Assembly: GCF_018987265.1 (NCBI RefSeq)
Contig: NZ_CP076854.1
Coordinates: 930,001 to 994,000, forward strand
Direction of reading: 5' to 3'
DNA: 64,000 nt
From: Rhizobium sp. WYJ-E13
Lineage (GTDB): Bacteria; Pseudomonadota; Alphaproteobacteria; Rhizobiales; Rhizobiaceae
Shown piece after piece: positions 35,606-44,444 of this stretch. A model generated the notes under the pieces. It worked only from the letters and a program-made list of their open reading frames with translations, had not been told where the DNA came from and searched no databases. The position numbers and the translations under genes were made by a program. Within the stretch, counting starts at the first letter, position 1. The number at the start of each line of letters is the position of its first letter.

Positions 35606-35962
35606 TCACGGCCCCGCGACAAGACCGTAGAACGATGCAAACAGAAGCGCGACCAAGCAATACGATAGCGCCCAGTTTAGTGTGTGGATCGGGTTGGTGA
35701 TGTCAACATTGCGGAAGATCCAGTAAACGGTGCAAAAAATGAGAGCGAAAGCGGGCACCAATCCCCACATAGCTTTTCGCTTGTAAACCCGAACACTCCA
35801 TGTGGATACAACCGCAACGAAGAACGGAAGAAGGAGAAAGGCCTCATAGCCTTTGTAAATGCCAGGCTGATAGAGCGACCATCGGCGATCGATGAAAATC
35901 GCGACGAGTCCGGGGATCTGTGAGAAGATCAGTTGGCCCCACCCCAGCACCTTGTCCCACAT
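35606..35962 (-). CDS. Small integral membrane protein of unknown function
   Basis: 118 residues from ATG 35962, which overlaps the stop of the preceding gene by 3-4 bp (ATGA). Four hydrophobic segments are seen (GWGQLIFSQIPGLVAIFI, AFLLLPFFVAVVSTW, LVPAFALIFCTVYWIF, WALSYCLVALLFASFYGLVA). I recognise no family. Translational coupling with the secreted protein upstream suggests the two work together. GC content here is lower than in the flanking operons, in line with acquired DNA. Confidence 0.65.
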   Translation of the reverse strand: MWDKVLGWGQLIFSQIPGLVAIFIDRRWSLYQPGIYKGYEAFLLLPFFVAVVSTWSVRVYKRKAMWGLVPAFALIFCTVYWIFRNVDITNPIHTLNWALSYCLVALLFASFYGLVAGP

Positions 35963-37044
35963 CAATCACCTATGCCGAAGACGATTCGAGGATTGCAGGT
36001 CTGCAGCTCTCTTGGCATAGGCACCGGAGAGAATGTTGCGGCAAGAAAACATGTCCTCCCGCCCGTTGGCAACGTAAGAACCACCGGCTGCTTAATCGGG
36101 TACAGGCTCGTATTCATGGACTTAACATCAATTTCCGCTACGGAAGCGTAGCTCGTCATGTCTCCGCCAGAAAAATCGATCGGGGAGTTTCTGAATTCGC
36201 CAATCAGAGCGGGGATACTACTCGTTTCCTTTGCTGTGGCGAGGGCCCGTGCATACGGAATGAGTACTTGCTTAAACTGCGAACCCTTTCCCTTCTCAAC
36301 TAGGATTTCGATGGTTCCTGAAGGCAAATTAGGATGAACGACCGTCGCAACTGATAGTTCGGCATCCCCACTTGCCCAAACCGCGCCGACGGGAGTGATC
36401 GGCGCTTCCGCCAAAGCCGTGGGCTCCCCCTGGGCAACGACACTTTCCATATCGGCTGGACTCGAAGGCGTCTGAATCTCATTTGCCTTGAGTGCAACTA
36501 ATGTGCTGATGAGCGACTTACTGCGCTTAAGGGCCGCAGCCTTGTACGCGTTGACTGCAAAGGAGGAATTTTTGAAAGCATAGACGGTTGTGCTCTGGAT
36601 GCTGGGCACCTGCTTCCCGTCATCTGTCTGATAAAGCGATTGCCGATACGACGAGCCAGACTCCAGCTTCTCGATGGACCAGTCCACAACATCCCAATAG
36701 AAAATATCCACTCGGCCGTTATTAGGCAGCGAGCCAGTCTTGGCTGAGAAGTTCTCAGCCTCATACAGCATGCAATACGTTGTGCTCTGGTTCGCCGTTC
36801 TGGCTGAAAAAGCCGATGCCAACTCCATTTGATAACTGAAGTGGTCGGCACTGAACGTCTGCAACTCTGACGTCGTGTTCACCATTCCTTGCTGCAGCCC
36901 GATTGCGGGACATCCGGCCTTCAAGGATGGAACTTGCGCAGCGACCGGCAACGGCAGGGCTGTCACAAGTGCGGCAATGCCAACTGAGAGGACTGCGGTA
37001 ACGATCTTCTTTTCACATGATCGCGCTAGTAGAGCATCATACAT
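35962..37044 (-). CDS. Secreted protein of unknown function
   Basis: 360 residues from ATG 37044 (GGGAGTTGCT upstream). A signal peptide (KKIVTAVLSVGIAALVTALP, cleavage near VAAQ) precedes an all-soluble mature part with Cys residues at both ends (KAGCPAIGL, GGRTCFLAATF, LQTCNPRIV). A Ser/Tyr-rich beta-like middle (VDIFYWDVVDWSIEKLESGS, YKAAALKRSKSLISTLVALK) is seen but no known domain. Codon use is less GC-biased than in neighbouring operons. It is the first gene of a two-gene unit bounded by IS remnants on both sides, so possibly acquired. Confidence 0.68.
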   Translation of the reverse strand: MYDALLARSCEKKIVTAVLSVGIAALVTALPLPVAAQVPSLKAGCPAIGLQQGMVNTTSELQTFSADHFSYQMELASAFSARTANQSTTYCMLYEAENFSAKTGSLPNNGRVDIFYWDVVDWSIEKLESGSSYRQSLYQTDDGKQVPSIQSTTVYAFKNSSFAVNAYKAAALKRSKSLISTLVALKANEIQTPSSPADMESVVAQGEPTALAEAPITPVGAVWASGDAELSVATVVHPNLPSGTIEILVEKGKGSQFKQVLIPYARALATAKETSSIPALIGEFRNSPIDFSGGDMTSYASVAEIDVKSMNTSLYPIKQPVVLTLPTGGRTCFLAATFSPVPMPRELQTCNPRIVFGIGD

Positions 37045-37800
37045 AGCAACTCCCTCTAACATCACTGGATGAAGTCATACGAATTGCGACGTGGAAAGAA
37101 TATATTCAAACCGTTGCGCACACAACTTGCCCGCCTACTACGTTTGAGGGAAGTTTCGGAATCTTGTGATGTCAACCGGCGCACAAGACTGACCCCTTAT
37201 CGGCGTCCAATATTGGGTCTGACGCAATCTCGATGACATCAGGGCGCTCCCACGATACGTGCCTCAAGGAAATCGAGCTTCCCGCGCCCGTACATCTGCC
37301 GCTTGATGAGTTTCAGCTTGGTGATCTGACCCTCTCGCGAAGCGCAGAGGTCGTGGTCGCATAATTCCCCCAAGCTTTGACATTTCCGCGATGGGGCGAG
37401 TTGCGGACTAAGTCCTCACTCGGGAGCCGTGATCGCTGCCAAGGCCCAAACGGAGGGCCGCTTTCCGATGCACCGCGCGCGCACGAGTGGGCACGGAACT
37501 GGAACAAAATTCTAAGAAATCAGCTCGTAAGTTGCATAGGAAAAGACGATCCGGCGCTATCGCAGGTTTGATCCGGGAGATCCTTCCTAATATCCGGTAA
37601 AAAGCTTGCGTTTTCAGCGCTTTCAATCCGGTCTTTACTCCGGTTTTACAAATTCTTCCATGTTACGGGTCTGGAGCGACGCTATGCACGACGCGTCAGG
37701 CCGGACACAATCCGGTTCAAATATCACGGTATTGGCTGCGTTCAAAAGGTGCGCAGTTTTTCCAACGTAAGAGAGCGTTGACGCCTTATGAAGGCGAATG
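37045..37800. other. Low-coding scar with IS fragments
   Basis: No intact gene. It holds an ISL3-type transposase tail (37239-37343) and, at about 37165-37225, sequence resembling IS21-family ends (GACTGACCCCTTATCGGCGT). A frame fragment ending RNMEEFVKPE near 37640 is not recognised. Confidence 0.55.
37239..37343 (-). pseudogene. ISL3-family transposase C-terminal fragment
   Basis: Leftward reading gives EGQITKLKLIKRQMYGRGKL, then DFLEARIVGAP and a stop at 37239. ISL3 transposases end with EGQINRLKxLKRQMYGRAxFxLLRxRVL. Only the last 35 or so codons remain. Confidence 0.7.
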
Positions 37801-37971
37801 CCACTCAGATGGAAGGCAAGTCGTACCGATCCACAGTGAACGTTCGGTCGGCCGTGACTGAAATCTCCAGAACCTCGTTCCAACGCTCCTTCCCTTCCAG
37901 CGTTTCCAGCGCAAGAAGAAGCCTACGTTGCAGCTCGAGCGTCATGACGCCTGCGGCCGTGTTCAGCGCGA

Positions 37972-38130
37972 TCAGTCCGAGCGGATACGCGTTCCGGTCA
38001 GGGCCGGTTCTCCTGAAAGGATGTCGGGATCCGAGGTGACCGCCGCACGCGCGCGTTCGAGGCGGTCGAGGCCGGCCTCGACTTCAAGGATCATCGGCTG
38101 CAGATCGACATGCAGCGGCGCTTGCTCAAT
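37972..38130 (-). pseudogene. DUF433-type protein fragment
   Basis: Leftward reading gives LHVDLQPMILEVEAGLDRLE, RARAAVTSDPDILSGEPALT and GTRIRSD, then a stop. DUF433 proteins (often antitoxin-like on plasmids) carry SDPxILxGxPVLxGTRIPV followed by 40-50 more residues, missing here. A second coding-like piece in another frame (VMTLELQRRLLLALETLEGK) follows at about 37800-37965. The overlapping plus-strand reading at 38044-38223 also looks coding, so strand assignment is uncertain. Confidence 0.45.
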
Positions 38131-38223
38131 GACGGTGCTTGTCCGATCAGCGAGGACCTTGGCAAGAATCCGCTGGCGTGCCGCTGGCCGCCCTGCCTGA
38201 CCTGTCCCGACGGGTGGGCATGA
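38044..38223 (+). pseudogene. 3' fragment of an unidentified plasmid gene with Cys-rich tail
   Basis: Rightward reading gives FEAVEAGLDFKDHRLQIDMQ, CPISEDLGKNPLACRWPPCL and TCPDGWA, then a stop at 38223. The CxxxxC/CxxC-like tail and high GC at third codon positions look like genuine coding sequence, and it points toward the ParB gene. No start is visible. Origin unknown; it conflicts with the antisense DUF433 reading. Confidence 0.3.
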
Positions 38224-38563
38224 GCGGCGCGGGGACAAAGCGCAACCCCGTTGCCAGGACCGGTCGCCTGCCGGCAAGGACTAAGCGCAGTCCAGCTCTG
38301 TCTCGTCGATCGCTCGCTGAGACCATGCGCGGTCAAAGGCCGTCCCAAGGGGAAAGGGGCGCTCCCCCCCTCTCCCCGACAAGCGGAAAATCGGTCTCCC
38401 CATCCTTCGCGGCTCGAGCCGCTGCAGGACCGGCGGCATGTGCCCCTCCGATTTGTCCGCTTGTCCCCTCTTCCGCGCTGTTCCGCACGAGCTCGCGGTA
38501 CAGGAGCGAGGCTCCTGCTCCGCAGGCGAGCCGCTTCGCGGAAGATCAAGAGAGGAATCGAAA
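38224..38563. other. Non-coding stretch upstream of the ParB-like gene
   Basis: About 340 bp with several short overlapping frames but none with a recognisable family or ribosome-binding site. It contains a GC-rich homopolymer-like patch near 38358-38385. I see no gene in it. Confidence 0.5.
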
Positions 38564-39142
38564 ATGGGCGTGAATAAGTCGACCGGAAGCATCGCGATCG
38601 GACTGGGCAAGTTCGATCCCGATCCGAAGAATGTTCGTCGTACCTATACGGAGAGCGGCATCAGGGAGCTTGCCGTCAGCATCAAGGCCAACGGGCTCTT
38701 GCAAAACTCGATGGTGCGTGCAGGGAAAAATGGACGCTATTTCATCATCGCCGGCGGACGGCGGCTTGCGGCCCTGCGTCTGCTTGTCGAGGCAGGAGAT
38801 GTCGCAGCCGACCTTCCAGTCGAACGCTGGCTGCGCGACGCTGGAGAGGCGATGGAAATCAGTCTTGCCGAAAACACGATCCGCGAGGCGATGAACCCCG
38901 CCGATGAATTGGCGGCCTTCTCTGCGCTCGTCGAGGAGGGGCATGCGCCCGCCGATATCGCCGTACGCTTCGGCACGACAGGAGGCCCGAAACACGGAGG
39001 CTGGCACTGCCGGAAGGCGACGCGAAAAAAGGAAAGATCGTCAGTCGCTCCGACCAAGCGCAGACCCATAGACCAGTATTCAGATAATCTTTACTCGGCG
39101 TCGAACCGCTTCAGCATCGATCTCAGCTCGGCATTTTCTTGA
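38564..39142 (+). pseudogene. ParB/RepB-like partition (ParB-N) protein, 3' truncated
   Basis: From ATG 38564 (AGAGGAATCG upstream) about 141 codons read as a plasmid ParB-nuclease-like protein: LGKFDPDPKNVRRTYTESGI, RELAVSIKANGLLQNSMVRA, FIIAGGRRLAALRLL, EISLAENTIREAMNPADELA, AFSALVEEGHAPADIAVRFG. The box IIAGGRRLAAL is the ParB-N motif. After RFGTT (about 38986) the frame runs into unrelated sequence and stops at 39142, where family members continue with a helix-turn-helix and several hundred residues. At the junction another frame reads LALPEGDAKKGKIVSRSDQA, so foreign DNA has replaced the rest. Confidence 0.75.
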
Positions 39143-39663
39143 CGAAGCTTGATGATCATCAGAGTCTTCAATCGGCGATTTTCTTTCTCGATCGCATCAA
39201 GGTCGTCCTCGCCATTGCGGTGAGCGGAGACTTCGGAGCTACCTTCGACGACGGTCCGCTCCTGAATGGACACGCGCTCATCGCGCATCGAAGAACGGGT
39301 CTCCTCACCGGCATTCCGTGCGTAATCGCGCACCGTTTGTGCCTCAATGGTCGGAAGCTCCTGTGGCAGCTCTTCCTGGGATACACCGTCGTTACTAGCT
39401 ACCGTCTGTTCGATTGAAGTGAGAGCATGGTCCTCGACTGGCGCTTGGGGATGCTGCGAAGGAGCAATCGCCGCGATCGGAGCTCTGCCGCTGTTGGCGA
39501 GATGCGGATCGAGCGCAGCCGCATCAACCAAGATGCCATCGGCCTCTACCTGCCGCGCGACCGCCTGCAGATCAAGATTGCCCCAAATGGATGGAGGCCT
39601 TGTTTGGGCTTGTCGCCGGTTTGTCTTGTATTCGACCACGAAGTTGCGCCGTGGTGTCTTCAT
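39091..39663 (-). CDS. SyrB-associated hypothetical protein with C-terminal coiled coil
   Basis: 190 residues from ATG 39663. It starts MKTPRRNFVVEYKTNRRQAQ, SIWGNLDLQAVARQVEAD, a pattern familiar from rhizobial proteins encoded beside SyrB-like genes. The C-terminus IEKENRRLKTLMIIKLRQEN, AELRSMLKRFD is a leucine-zipper-like coiled coil similar to the end of the SyrB-like protein at 39746. The two genes are on the same strand, 82 bp apart. The DNA-binding role is inferred from the partner. Confidence 0.7.
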   Translation of the reverse strand: MKTPRRNFVVEYKTNRRQAQTRPPSIWGNLDLQAVARQVEADGILVDAAALDPHLANSGRAPIAAIAPSQHPQAPVEDHALTSIEQTVASNDGVSQEELPQELPTIEAQTVRDYARNAGEETRSSMRDERVSIQERTVVEGSSEVSAHRNGEDDLDAIEKENRRLKTLMIIKLRQENAELRSMLKRFDAE

Positions 39664-39745
39664 CGCTCATCCAATGCATATCGATTGCAGCAGCGCGGTG
39701 ACCACTGGATCATTGATTGTGTCATCTGAAATTTGGTGTCTTGGT

Positions 39746-40201
39746 CTAACTCATGCCCAGCCGCTTGCGCAACGCGGCGTTTTCGGCACGAAGTTTTTCG
39801 GCAAGCAGCGTGCGCAGCCTACGATTTTCTTCCTCAAGCTCGGTGAACTCGGCGAGTTCATCGTCAAATGCGACCATACCTGAGGGAGCCTCACCACTCG
39901 CCGCAGCAAAGGCTTTCTTCCATGTGTAGTAGGTCTGATCGGATATAGCCGCGGCACTCACGGCATCCTTCAATGTCGTGCCACCGGCAACGGCAGCTTC
40001 GACCTGCTTGATCTTCACGAGCTTTTCTTCGTCGCTCAAACCGCGTGACTTGGGCTTTGCCGTCTTTTGAGCGACCGTGTCAGCCTTCCCCCCTTTCTTC
40101 TTGGAATTTGAGCGTTGTGCACCAACGGCAGTTGCGGTCTTCTCCGCTTCAGGCTTTGTGGCGGTGCTAGCAAGCGATGTTGGGAATTCGTCGTCAGCCA
40201 T
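39746..40201 (-). CDS. syrB: SyrB-like transcriptional regulator
   Basis: 151 residues from ATG 40201 (GAGGAT upstream). A Lys/Ala-rich N-terminal tail is followed by a transposase-type helix-turn-helix (LSDEEKLVKIKQVEAAVAGG, TLKDAVSAAAISDQTYYTWK) and a C-terminal coiled coil (ELEEENRRLRTLLAEKLRAE, NAALRKRLGM). This layout matches SyrB, a repressor of syrM in Sinorhizobium meliloti. Such genes are common on rhizobial plasmids near IS elements; no syrM is visible here, so the target is unknown. Confidence 0.8.
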   Translation of the reverse strand: MADDEFPTSLASTATKPEAEKTATAVGAQRSNSKKKGGKADTVAQKTAKPKSRGLSDEEKLVKIKQVEAAVAGGTTLKDAVSAAAISDQTYYTWKKAFAAASGEAPSGMVAFDDELAEFTELEEENRRLRTLLAEKLRAENAALRKRLGMS

Positions 40202-40588
40202 CGATGATCCTCATATTGTTCCGAGCGTTTTCGGCCAGGTCGCTGCAGGAGTCAACGTCGCCGCTTCACAGGCCGCCCACGATCAAATTGGATCCGCTGA
40301 AGGACCTGTAACAGATGACCTTTCTGTAGCGTCATAGGTTATGGATCGCATCGGAGTCTCGCGGGTCAGTGTGTCGGCATGACGAACTATCGTGCTGTCC
40401 TGCAGTCCAGGCAAACGGCCCCACGATGAACGGTGCCGAGGACACTTTCCGCCGCCCGCTCGGTTGAAGATCGAGACCTCCCCGGTCGCGCGAAGCACTG
40501 TACCATGATTTCAACGGTCGCCTGCCGCCGCATCTCCGCCGGAAACGCTGCCGATCGTGATGTCGACGACCACATTGGGAGGGAGGTT
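40202..40588. other. Intergenic region of about 390 bp between syrB-like and enolase-family genes
   Basis: No gene or clear regulatory element recognised. A GAGGAT site belongs to the syrB-like gene. Short frames here have no resemblance to known proteins. Confidence 0.55.
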
Positions 40589-41788
40589 TCAGTCGAAGAA
40601 GCCCGCATCCTCTTCGCTGAGGTATCTCCTGGCTCCTTCAGCGTCGATATCGAGGCCCAGGCCAGGCGCTTCCAGTAGGTCTACCATGCTGTCCTTCACG
40701 ATCTGCGACGGCAAGCCGATTACCAGATCCTCCCACCAGGGGTCGGAGGCGGTCGGATATTCGAACGCAATGTAATTTGCCGGCAACGTGGCGCAGACAT
40801 TGATCAACGCGCCGAGGCCCAGCAGTCCGTTGGCCGTGCCGTGCGGTGCCATCAGGATCGAGTGCATGTAGGCGTGCTCGGCGACCCATTTGAGCTCGGC
40901 AATACCGCCAATGTCGGCTGGATCGGGGCCGATGACGCGTACCGCCTGCGTCTCGATCAGTTCCTTGAAATTGTGCCGCAGGTAGATCTGCTCACCCGTG
41001 TGGATTGGCGTCGAGGTGGAGGTCGTCAATTCCCGATAGGCCTGCGGATTGACCCACGGCACGTAGTCGCCAGTGAGCATATCCTCGAGCCACATCAGAT
41101 TGTATTTCTCGACCGCGCGAGCGAACCTGATCGCATCGGGCAGCATCCAGCCCGGGCCGCAGTCGAGCGCCAGACTGACTTTATCGCCCAGCACTTCCTT
41201 CATCGCGATCACGCAGTCGAGCATGTGATTGAAACCGCGCTCGCTGATCACGCCTTGATCCATGGCGCCGTGATAGCCGGCCTTCTTCTGGGTCACGCCG
41301 TAGTGGAAGCCCTCAATGGTATCCTTCATGTTGGAGTGGAACGAGATTCCTTGCTTGACCATGAAGAAGTTCTGCGGCTGCTCCATCATCCATTTGACGT
41401 CAGCGGCGTAATCCTCCGGCCGGTCACCCGTGCGTTTCTGGCGGACCGAGCCGTTGTAGACGCGCACCTTGTCCCGCACCTTGCCGCCGAGCAGTTTATA
41501 GACGGGTACGCCCGCCGCCTTGCCGGCAATATCCCACAGCGCATGCTCAATAGCGCTCACCGCCGCGCCGTACGGCTTGAAAGAGCCGCGTTGGCGGATC
41601 TTCAGCATGACTCTTTCGACGTCGGTCGGGTCCTCGCCGATGAGCGCCTCGCGGAAATGCAGCACAAAGGGCTTGAGATAGGTCTTGGTGAATTCGACTT
41701 CGCCCAAGCCATAGAGGCCCTCGTCGGTCACGATGCGCACGATCGGGTGCTTGCCGATGACGGCGCAACGGAGATCGGTGATCTTCAT
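40589..41788 (-). CDS. Enolase-superfamily dehydratase (mandelate racemase/MLE, ManD-like)
   Basis: 399 residues, ATG 41788 with AGGAACG upstream. N-terminal capping domain (IVRIVTDEGLYGLGEVEFTK, AAVSAIEHALWDIAGKAAGV, PVYKLLGGKVRDKVRVYNG) and a barrel with metal ligands Asp209 (LALDCGPG), Glu235 (LMWLEDM) and Glu266 (HTGEQIYL), plus His316 (MAPHGTAN). The family dehydrates acid sugars such as mannonate, gluconate or galactarate. A decayed relative lies at 3053-3533. It is the last of three such genes in a leftward operon divergent from an ABC transporter. Confidence 0.93.
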   Translation of the reverse strand: MKITDLRCAVIGKHPIVRIVTDEGLYGLGEVEFTKTYLKPFVLHFREALIGEDPTDVERVMLKIRQRGSFKPYGAAVSAIEHALWDIAGKAAGVPVYKLLGGKVRDKVRVYNGSVRQKRTGDRPEDYAADVKWMMEQPQNFFMVKQGISFHSNMKDTIEGFHYGVTQKKAGYHGAMDQGVISERGFNHMLDCVIAMKEVLGDKVSLALDCGPGWMLPDAIRFARAVEKYNLMWLEDMLTGDYVPWVNPQAYRELTTSTSTPIHTGEQIYLRHNFKELIETQAVRVIGPDPADIGGIAELKWVAEHAYMHSILMAPHGTANGLLGLGALINVCATLPANYIAFEYPTASDPWWEDLVIGLPSQIVKDSMVDLLEAPGLGLDIDAEGARRYLSEEDAGFFD

Positions 41789-41806
41789 CTTCGTTCCTTT
41801 TTTACC

Positions 41807-43168
41807 TCAGCTCCAGGTGCGATCCCAGGAATACTCGTCGTCCCAATGATCCGTAGGCCGCCAAATGCCGGTGACACCCGGCTGCAAATGCTGCGAGATC
41901 ACCTCGTCGACGATGTCGTCGATCCCGAGCCCCGGCTTGTCCGAAACGGTGATAAAGCCGTCCTTCACCAGGGGCCTCGGAAGGCCCGTGACGATATCGT
42001 CCCACCAGTCGACATCGGCAGAATGGTATTCGAGCGCCATGAAATTTTCGGTCGCGGTCGCGACATGTGCGGCGGCCATTGCGGCGATTGGACTTTCCGC
42101 CATGTGAATGGCCATGGCGACGCCATGGTCCTGCGCCATGTCGCCGATCTTCTTGGTCTCCAGGATGCCCCCGCTGGTGAGCAGGTCAGGGTGGATAACG
42201 GAGACGCCGCCGCTGTTGAGCAGAGGCTCGAAGCCCTCCTTCAGGTATATATCCTCACCGGTGCAGATCGGCACCGTGGTGGCGTCCTGGAGTTGTCGGT
42301 ATTGCTCGGTATACTGCCACGGGATCACATCCTCGAGCCAGGCTGGCACGTATTTTTCAATTCGCCTGGCAAGGCGAATGCCGTTCTGCATCGAGATATG
42401 GCCGATATGGTCGATGGCAAGCGGCACATCCATGCCGATGACCTCACGAACCTCGGCGATATATTGCTCTAGCAGGTCGAGGCCCTTGTCGGAAAAATGC
42501 AGGCCGGTAAACGGGTGCTGGACATTGTGCAAATCGTACGCTGCGTTGCGGCGTCGCCGCTCTTCAATGGTCTTCAGTGGCCCGCGACGGGGATCGTCGC
42601 GGTATCCTTCCAGAGAGCCGGCCGGAAACACTACCGCACCGGGCACATCCGCGATCTGCATCAGCCCCAGATCCATCTTGAGAAAGGTGTATCCGAGCGC
42701 CATGCGTTCTCTGAGGCGCTTGCCGGTCTCGGTACCGCTCGGTACGGTGGCGTCGGTATCGCAATAGACGCGCACTTTGTCCCGAAACCGGCCGCCGAGC
42801 ATCTGGTAGATGGGAACGCCATAGGCCTTGCCGGCAAGATCCCACAAGGCGATTTCAACCGCCGACACGCCGCCGCCTTGCCGCCCGTGCCCGCCGAACT
42901 GCTTGATCCGGCGAAACAGGCGATCAATGTCGCAAGGGTTTTCGCCAAGCAACCGGCTCTTCAGCATCAGCGCATAGGTGGCGCTGGCACCGTCGCGCAC
43001 CTCGCCCAGCCCGACGATGCCCTGGTTGGTGTATATCTTGAGTAGCACTGAGGTGAACGGCGCGCCGACGATTTCGGCCACCCGCATGTCGGTGATGCGA
43101 AGATCGGACGGCCTGGAATGCGTATTCACCCGATTGAGCGCTTCGTCGGCTCCATCTGCCTCTAGCAT
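41807..43168 (-). CDS. Enolase-superfamily dehydratase (mandelate racemase/MLE), longer form
   Basis: 453 residues, ATG 43168 with GAGGATAA upstream. Hallmarks: [60 protein letters not shown], then metal-ligand stretches [21 protein letters not shown] and ICTGEDIYL, and a C-terminal [20 protein letters not shown]. It is longer than the family norm of about 400 because of an insert around residues 165-225. The distinct active-site sequence suggests a different reaction or substrate stereochemistry from its neighbours. The gap to the following gene is 19 bp. Confidence 0.92.
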   Translation of the reverse strand: MLEADGADEALNRVNTHSRPSDLRITDMRVAEIVGAPFTSVLLKIYTNQGIVGLGEVRDGASATYALMLKSRLLGENPCDIDRLFRRIKQFGGHGRQGGGVSAVEIALWDLAGKAYGVPIYQMLGGRFRDKVRVYCDTDATVPSGTETGKRLRERMALGYTFLKMDLGLMQIADVPGAVVFPAGSLEGYRDDPRRGPLKTIEERRRRNAAYDLHNVQHPFTGLHFSDKGLDLLEQYIAEVREVIGMDVPLAIDHIGHISMQNGIRLARRIEKYVPAWLEDVIPWQYTEQYRQLQDATTVPICTGEDIYLKEGFEPLLNSGGVSVIHPDLLTSGGILETKKIGDMAQDHGVAMAIHMAESPIAAMAAAHVATATENFMALEYHSADVDWWDDIVTGLPRPLVKDGFITVSDKPGLGIDDIVDEVISQHLQPGVTGIWRPTDHWDDEYSWDRTWS

Positions 43169-43223
43169 GATTTATCCTCGTTCTGGTGGGAGGGCACTTT
43201 GGGGTGGCGTCGAGCGTGGCGAG

Positions 43224-44390
43224 CTAATCCAGCTCTATCTCGTGATCTTGAAGATAGTCGCGGTTCATTTCGACGCCGAGACCGGGCTTGGAGGTAAGCT
43301 TGAGGCTGCCGTTCGAGACATCGAGTGGTCTGTCGATGAGGTGATCATATTTGCCCAGATTCCATTCCGACGTTTCGAGTTTGTAGAAATTTGGAACGGT
43401 CATCATCACCTGCGCTCCCGCAACCACGTTGATCGGCCCTGCGGCGTCATGCGGCGAGACCGGAATGTAGTAGGCTTCGCAAAGGGCAGATATCTTCTTG
43501 AGTTCGGTAATGCCGCCGGTCCAGGTGACATCAGGCATGATATAGTCGGCGAGCTTGTTTTCGAGCACCGGCACGAAATCCCACTTCGTGTGGCCGCGCT
43601 CGCCCCACGAGATAGCGGCGCTGACCTTCTCACGGACCTGCTTGAGAGCGTTGAGGCTCTCCGGTGGACAGGGCTCCTCAAACCAGTCGATCTGACCGGC
43701 TTCCTCGAGGCTCCGGCAAAGGCGGATGGCGGTCGGAACGTCGAAACGGCCATGGGCATCGATGAGGATGTCGATGTCAGGCCCCGCCGTTTCGCGGATC
43801 AGGGCGGTAAGCTCGGCGGCTTCGCGCTCGTCCTTGCGAGTCATGCTGCCATCGAGATAGCCATCCCGCTGCTCGCGAGCCTGTCCGCCGGCGGTGCGGC
43901 CCTGGTGGGGAAAGGGATCGAACTTGAGTGCAGTGTGGCCTGACTCGACGATGTCTCGAATTTCCCGGACCACAGCCTCCTTGCTGGTAAACTTGCGCTG
44001 GTCGGGATGGGTGTAGAGCGAAATTTCATCGCGCACCGGTCCGCCCAGCAGTTCGTAGATCGGCTTGCCAAGGACTTTGCCGCGGATGTCCCAGAGGGCG
44101 ATGTCGATGGCGCTTATGCATTCGACTGCGGCGCCGCGACTGCCCATGTAGGTGAAGCTGCGGAATATCTTGTGCCACAGATACTCGATCCGCGCCGGGT
44201 CTTCGCCGGCAATAGCGGTGCCGATCTGCCGCAGGATCGTACAGAGGGCGCGATTGGCGAGCCTTGTCGTGGTGGTGATCTCGCCCCAGCCGCTCACCCC
44301 CTCGTCGGTCGTCACTTCGACGAACAGGAACTCCCCCCAATAAGAAGCATCGGATTTGATAAGCCACGGCCGAACGCTGGTGATTTTCAT
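43224..44390 (-). CDS. Enolase-superfamily dehydratase (galactonate/gluconate dehydratase-like)
   Basis: 388 residues, ATG 44390. It begins MKITSVRPWLIKSDASYWGE, FLFVEVTTDEGVSGWGEITT and has CISAIDIALWDIRGKVLGKP, IYELLGGPVRDEISLYTH. Catalytic stretches are ALKFDPFP, DILIDAHGRFD, IDWFEEPCPPE, ISWGERGHTKWDF and IPVSPHDAAGP with a His in the dyad position. This pattern is closest to galactonate-dehydratase-type members. First gene of the three-enzyme leftward operon, lying just after the GntR gene (54 bp). Confidence 0.92.
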   Translation of the reverse strand: MKITSVRPWLIKSDASYWGEFLFVEVTTDEGVSGWGEITTTTRLANRALCTILRQIGTAIAGEDPARIEYLWHKIFRSFTYMGSRGAAVECISAIDIALWDIRGKVLGKPIYELLGGPVRDEISLYTHPDQRKFTSKEAVVREIRDIVESGHTALKFDPFPHQGRTAGGQAREQRDGYLDGSMTRKDEREAAELTALIRETAGPDIDILIDAHGRFDVPTAIRLCRSLEEAGQIDWFEEPCPPESLNALKQVREKVSAAISWGERGHTKWDFVPVLENKLADYIMPDVTWTGGITELKKISALCEAYYIPVSPHDAAGPINVVAGAQVMMTVPNFYKLETSEWNLGKYDHLIDRPLDVSNGSLKLTSKPGLGVEMNRDYLQDHEIELD

Positions 44391-44444
44391 CTCAACTGCC
44401 TTTAACTGAAGTGGTGGGGATAACGATATTAAGGGTGATGGATT

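Noticed and set aside
40841..42472. 543-residue plus-strand frame opposite two enolase-family genes
   Set aside because: Shadow; it was useful only because its counterpart at 3226-3537 revealed the pseudogene on the minus strand.
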